The translations under genes and the position numbers were made by a program. Below, one piece after another: positions 61,325-64,000 of a DNA stretch of 64,000 nt. Position 1 is the first letter of the stretch. Each line of letters begins with the position of its first letter. The DNA comes from VAZQ01 sp963725185 (GTDB taxonomy: Bacteria > Pseudomonadota > Alphaproteobacteria > Rhizobiales > Xanthobacteraceae). The notes beneath the pieces are model-generated. The model saw nothing but the letters and a program-made list of their open reading frames with translations, had not been told where the DNA came from and made no database searches. The stretch covers positions 248,001-312,000 of the forward strand of contig CAVRXO010000006.1 in the NCBI GenBank assembly GCA_963725185.1. The letters run 5' to 3'.

Positions 61325-62287
61325 ATGATCGCACGTCGCACATTCATCACCGGCGCTTCGGCTTTGGCCGCAGCCGCATCGGCACTTTCCTCCGGCCGCG
61401 CCGCGCCGGCGCCCAATTCATCGGGCGACGAGCTCGCCAAGCTCAAGGCGCCGCCCGGCGCCTGCGATTGCCACCACCACATCTACGACCCGGCGCGGTT
61501 TCCGCCCTCGCGGCCGCAAGTCCAGCAGGTGCCCAATGCCCGGGTGGAGGACTACCGGCTGCTGCAGCAGCGGATCGGAACCAGCCGCAATATCGTGGTG
61601 ACGCCGGCGCCCTATCCGGCGCCCGTGAGCGACAATCTGGCGACGCTCGATGCCGTCAAGCAGCTCGCCCCCAATGCGCGCGGCATCGCCATCGTCTACC
61701 CCGACATCACCGATGCCGAGCTGAAGACGCTCGACGTCGGCGGCATTCGCGGCATCCGCTTCTCGCTCACCAGCGGCCGCCCGGGAGCGGCCAGCACCGC
61801 CACCCCGGAGGTGATCGAGGCGCTGTCGAAACGGGTGAACGCGTTGGGCTGGCATGTGCAGTTCAACACGACCGCCGAGCAGATCGTGGCGTCGCAGGAT
61901 CTGCTGAGCCGGCTGGTCTCGCCGATCGTGCTCGATCACATGGGCCACATCCCGCAGCCGGCCGGCCTCGATCATCCCGCCGTTGCGATCATTCGCCGGC
62001 TCCTCGACAAGGGCCGCACCTGGGTCAAGCTGTCGGTGACCTATGACAGCAGCAAGGATGGCCCGCCCGGCTACGCCGATGTCGGCAGGATCGCGCAGGC
62101 CTACGTCAAGGCGGCGCCGGAGCGGCTGGTCTGGGGCAGCAACTGGCCGCATCCGAGCGAGCCCAACAAACCCGACGATGCGGTGCTGTTCGATCTGATG
62201 GCGCAGTGGGCGCCCGACGAGGCGACCCGCAACCGCATCCTGGTGCAAAATCCGGAGGCGCTTTACGGCTTCGGCAAGACGGCTTGA
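61325..62287 (+). CDS. Secreted amidohydrolase_2 family protein, copy 1
   Basis: 320 residues with a Tat-like signal (MIARRTFITGASALAAAASA). The TIM-barrel metal-dependent hydrolase signature is ACDCHHHIYDPARFP, followed by VLDHMGHIPQPAGL and WGSNWPHPSEPNKPDDA. The family includes LigI-like lactonases and decarboxylases acting on aromatic-derived acids. GGAGGAACC precedes the ATG. The next gene is a close paralogue. Confidence 0.87.
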   Translation: MIARRTFITGASALAAAASALSSGRAAPAPNSSGDELAKLKAPPGACDCHHHIYDPARFPPSRPQVQQVPNARVEDYRLLQQRIGTSRNIVVTPAPYPAPVSDNLATLDAVKQLAPNARGIAIVYPDITDAELKTLDVGGIRGIRFSLTSGRPGAASTATPEVIEALSKRVNALGWHVQFNTTAEQIVASQDLLSRLVSPIVLDHMGHIPQPAGLDHPAVAIIRRLLDKGRTWVKLSVTYDSSKDGPPGYADVGRIAQAYVKAAPERLVWGSNWPHPSEPNKPDDAVLFDLMAQWAPDEATRNRILVQNPEALYGFGKTA

Positions 62288-62347
62288 GGCCGGCGTCGGA
62301 ATGACCGCCGGCGGGCTCGGAAGCTTTCGGACTTGAGGGAGGGCGAG

Positions 62348-63301
62348 ATGATCGCACGTCGCGCATTCATCAGGCAGGCATCGATGGCCGTGCTGGCGAC
62401 CGCATCCGGACTTTCGGTTCGGGCAAGCCGTGCCGAGCCGGTGCCGAATTCCTCCGGGAGCGAGCCGGCCAAGCTCAAGGCGCCCGCGGGAGCTTGCGAC
62501 TGCCATCACCACATCTACGACGCGGTTCGCTTTCCGCCCCCGCAGCCGGGCGCGCGGATTCTAGAGAATGCGCGCGTGGAGGAATATCAGTTGCTGCAAC
62601 GGCGGATCGGGACCAGCCGCGACGTGGTGGTGACGCCGGCCGCCTATGTGGTCGACAACCGCGTGACCCTCGATGCGATCGCCCGGCTCGGGCCCAATGC
62701 ACGCGGTGTCGCCGTGATCCATCCCACGGTCACCGATGCCGAGTTGAAGGTCCTGGCCGACGGCGGGATCCGCGGCATCCGCTTCGCGCTCGGCGATCCC
62801 GCCACCGCGTCTACCACCATCGACATGATCGAGCCGCTGTCGAAGCGCGTGAGCGCGCTCGGCTGGCATGTGCAGATCAACACCACCGCCGAGAACATCG
62901 TCGCGGCCGAGGATTTGTGGAATCGCCTGCCCTCAGCGATCGTGTTCGATCACATGGGGCACGTGCCGCAGCCGATCGGCCTCAGCCATCCGGTCTATGG
63001 CGTGGTGCGCCGGCTGGTCGACAAGGGCCGGACCTGGGTCAAGCTGTCGGTGACCTATGACAACACCAAGGATGGTCCGCCCGGCTATGCGGACGTCACC
63101 GGCGTGGCGCAGGCCTATATCAAGGCCGCGCCGGAACGGATGGTGTGGGGCAGCAACTGGCCGCATCCCAACGAGACCAGCAAGCCCGACGATGCCTTGC
63201 TGTTCGACCTCATGGCGCAATGGGCGCCGGACGAGGCGACCCGCAACCGCATCCTGGTGCAAAATCCGGAGGCCCTTTACGGCTTCGCCAAAGCGGCTTG
63301 A
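62348..63301 (+). CDS. Secreted amidohydrolase_2 family protein, copy 2
   Basis: 317 residues starting MIARRAFIRQASMAVLATAS, with GAGGGAGGGCGAG before the ATG. The same motifs as copy 1 are intact (CDCHHHIYDAVRFP, FDHMGHVPQPIGLS, WGSNWPHPNETSKPDDA), and both end NRILVQNPEALYGF. The pair arose by tandem duplication, with most differences in the signal peptide and residues 60-110. Distinct substrates for the two copies are likely but unproven. Confidence 0.87.
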   Translation: MIARRAFIRQASMAVLATASGLSVRASRAEPVPNSSGSEPAKLKAPAGACDCHHHIYDAVRFPPPQPGARILENARVEEYQLLQRRIGTSRDVVVTPAAYVVDNRVTLDAIARLGPNARGVAVIHPTVTDAELKVLADGGIRGIRFALGDPATASTTIDMIEPLSKRVSALGWHVQINTTAENIVAAEDLWNRLPSAIVFDHMGHVPQPIGLSHPVYGVVRRLVDKGRTWVKLSVTYDNTKDGPPGYADVTGVAQAYIKAAPERMVWGSNWPHPNETSKPDDALLFDLMAQWAPDEATRNRILVQNPEALYGFAKAA

Positions 63302-63396
63302 GCCGATTTCGGGCCTTGGCGCGCCATGGTCATTTCTCCTTACCCGATAAGGTTTAGTCTCGGCCGGGCTAGCGAGCTGTCGGCCGCCGCAGTACC

Positions 63397-63413
63397 GCCC
63401 GATTCGGGCTTTT
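63397..63413 (+). terminator. Weak terminator after the amidohydrolase pair
   Basis: GCCC-GATTC-GGGC followed by TTTT. It lies about 95 bases after the stop codon of copy 2. The rest of the 369-base gap (63302-63670) contains GTCGGCCGCCGC and several Arg-rich frames but no recognisable gene; its right end is promoter/leader for the lipoprotein gene. Confidence 0.4.
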
Positions 63414-63670
63414 CGTTATGGCCGCGGGTTGGGGTTGGCATAAGTGTCGCCGGGCTTTTGTCACGAGAGCGTGTGGGCCGCATCCGGAGGCTTGGCCTCC
63501 TGGGTGAACCGGATTATGCCAACATGAGGGCGGAAGGTGGGGCCGGGCTCGGGGCAGCGGTGCTGCGGGCGGCAGCCAAGCTGCCGGAGGCAGGCAAGCT
63601 GCCGGGGCAAGCGGGTCACTTTGCGGCCGGCAGGGTGGCTTGGATCCGCGCCAGCGGGGGCATGATCTGC

Positions 63671-64000
63671 ATGAAATTCAAGGGGCGCTGGTCGCAGGCG
63701 CATGCCGTCGCCGTCGGGATGCTGGCGGCGCTCGTCCTTGCCGGCTGCGCCAGCTCCGGGGTGATCGACAAGCAGGCCGCGCAGCCCGATGCGCGCAAGC
63801 CGGCCGCGGTGGCCGAGATGGATCCCGCCGTCCAGCGCGAGCACGAGCGGATTCTCGCCGCCTATAACGGCGCCTACGAGGATCCGCGCATCGAGGCCAT
63901 GGTCAGCCAGACGGTCGAGAAGCTGGTGGCGGCGTCCGAGCGGCCCGACCTGCACTACCACGTCACCTTGCTGAACTCGCCGGTGGTCAATGCCTTCGCG
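63671..64000 (+). CDS. M48-family metalloprotease lipoprotein (3' partial)
   Basis: Open to the window edge. Start MKFKGRWSQAHAVAVGMLAA, lipobox LVLAGCASS (cleavage before the Cys), then DPAVQREHERILAAYNGAYE DPRIEAMV and the family stretch YHVTLLNSPVVNAFA. This N-terminus is typical of periplasmic/outer-membrane M48 peptidases with Zn motif HExxH further on (outside the window), which take part in outer-membrane protein quality control. An ATG three codons upstream is also possible. Confidence 0.8.
   Translation, partial: MKFKGRWSQAHAVAVGMLAALVLAGCASSGVIDKQAAQPDARKPAAVAEMDPAVQREHERILAAYNGAYEDPRIEAMVSQTVEKLVAASERPDLHYHVTLLNSPVVNAFA

Overview
The window is GC-rich, densely coded bacterial chromosome. 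Protein families, codon use and gene style (box-type benzoate degradation, Bug-type solute binders, GlcDF-like oxidase, BrnT, NikR/NiCoT, a RuBisCO-like protein with a cupin) point to an alphaproteobacterium of the Hyphomicrobiales/Rhodospirillales kind. Genus cannot be read from sequence alone. No phage, integrase or transposase gene is seen.

Layout. 1-8.5 kb: a double-domain RidA protein, an Inh-type protease inhibitor, and a minus-strand 2-oxoacid dehydrogenase cluster (E1 alpha, E1 beta, E2, semialdehyde dehydrogenase, 2-hydroxyacid dehydrogenase; no E3). A BrnT toxin/HTH antitoxin pair sits inside it on the plus strand. 8.8-14.3 kb: a probable five-gene minus-strand operon of GNAT-C39 peptidase, RimK-type ATP-grasp ligase and an NMT1-type ABC importer. 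14.6-16.5 kb: nickel regulation and uptake. 16.5-21 kb: a GlcD-GlcF fusion oxidase divergent from serine/alanine-glyoxylate aminotransferase. 21-27.2 kb: benzoyl-CoA (box) pathway with boxB, boxC, an aldo/keto reductase and benzoate-CoA ligase. 27.4-35.4 kb: an M24 peptidase homologue, two Cys-rich secreted paralogues, a DUF4160/DUF2442 pair, SDR, GST, a degenerate HtrA-like protein, a Rieske oxygenase and a beta-hydroxyacid dehydrogenase. 35.7-37.9 kb: RuBisCO-like protein plus cupin. 37.9-41.7 kb: TetR regulator divergent from an HlyD/ABC/permease exporter. 41.9-51.5 kb: LVIVD protein, CobW GTPase, Bug protein, HbpS-like protein, secreted protein, TPR-methyltransferase, dihaem cytochrome c. 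51.5-55.9 kb: RHH regulator, tRNA-Arg, a TPR-glycosyltransferase and small unknowns. 56-64 kb: EF-hand protein, MBL-fold protein, secreted protein, alpha/beta hydrolase, XRE regulator, two tandem amidohydrolases and the start of an M48 lipoprotein.

Two features run through the whole window. First, short palindromic elements bounded by GTAG...CTAC occur about nine times. Two of their hairpin families differ by compensatory stem changes, and the terminal GTAG repeatedly supplies the TAG stop codon of the flanking genes. Second, many well-conserved genes are broken by single-base shifts, most of which are repaired by removing one base. They are densest in the exporter at 38.7-41.6 kb. I read these mainly as consensus errors, so such genes are annotated as whole CDS with the break noted.
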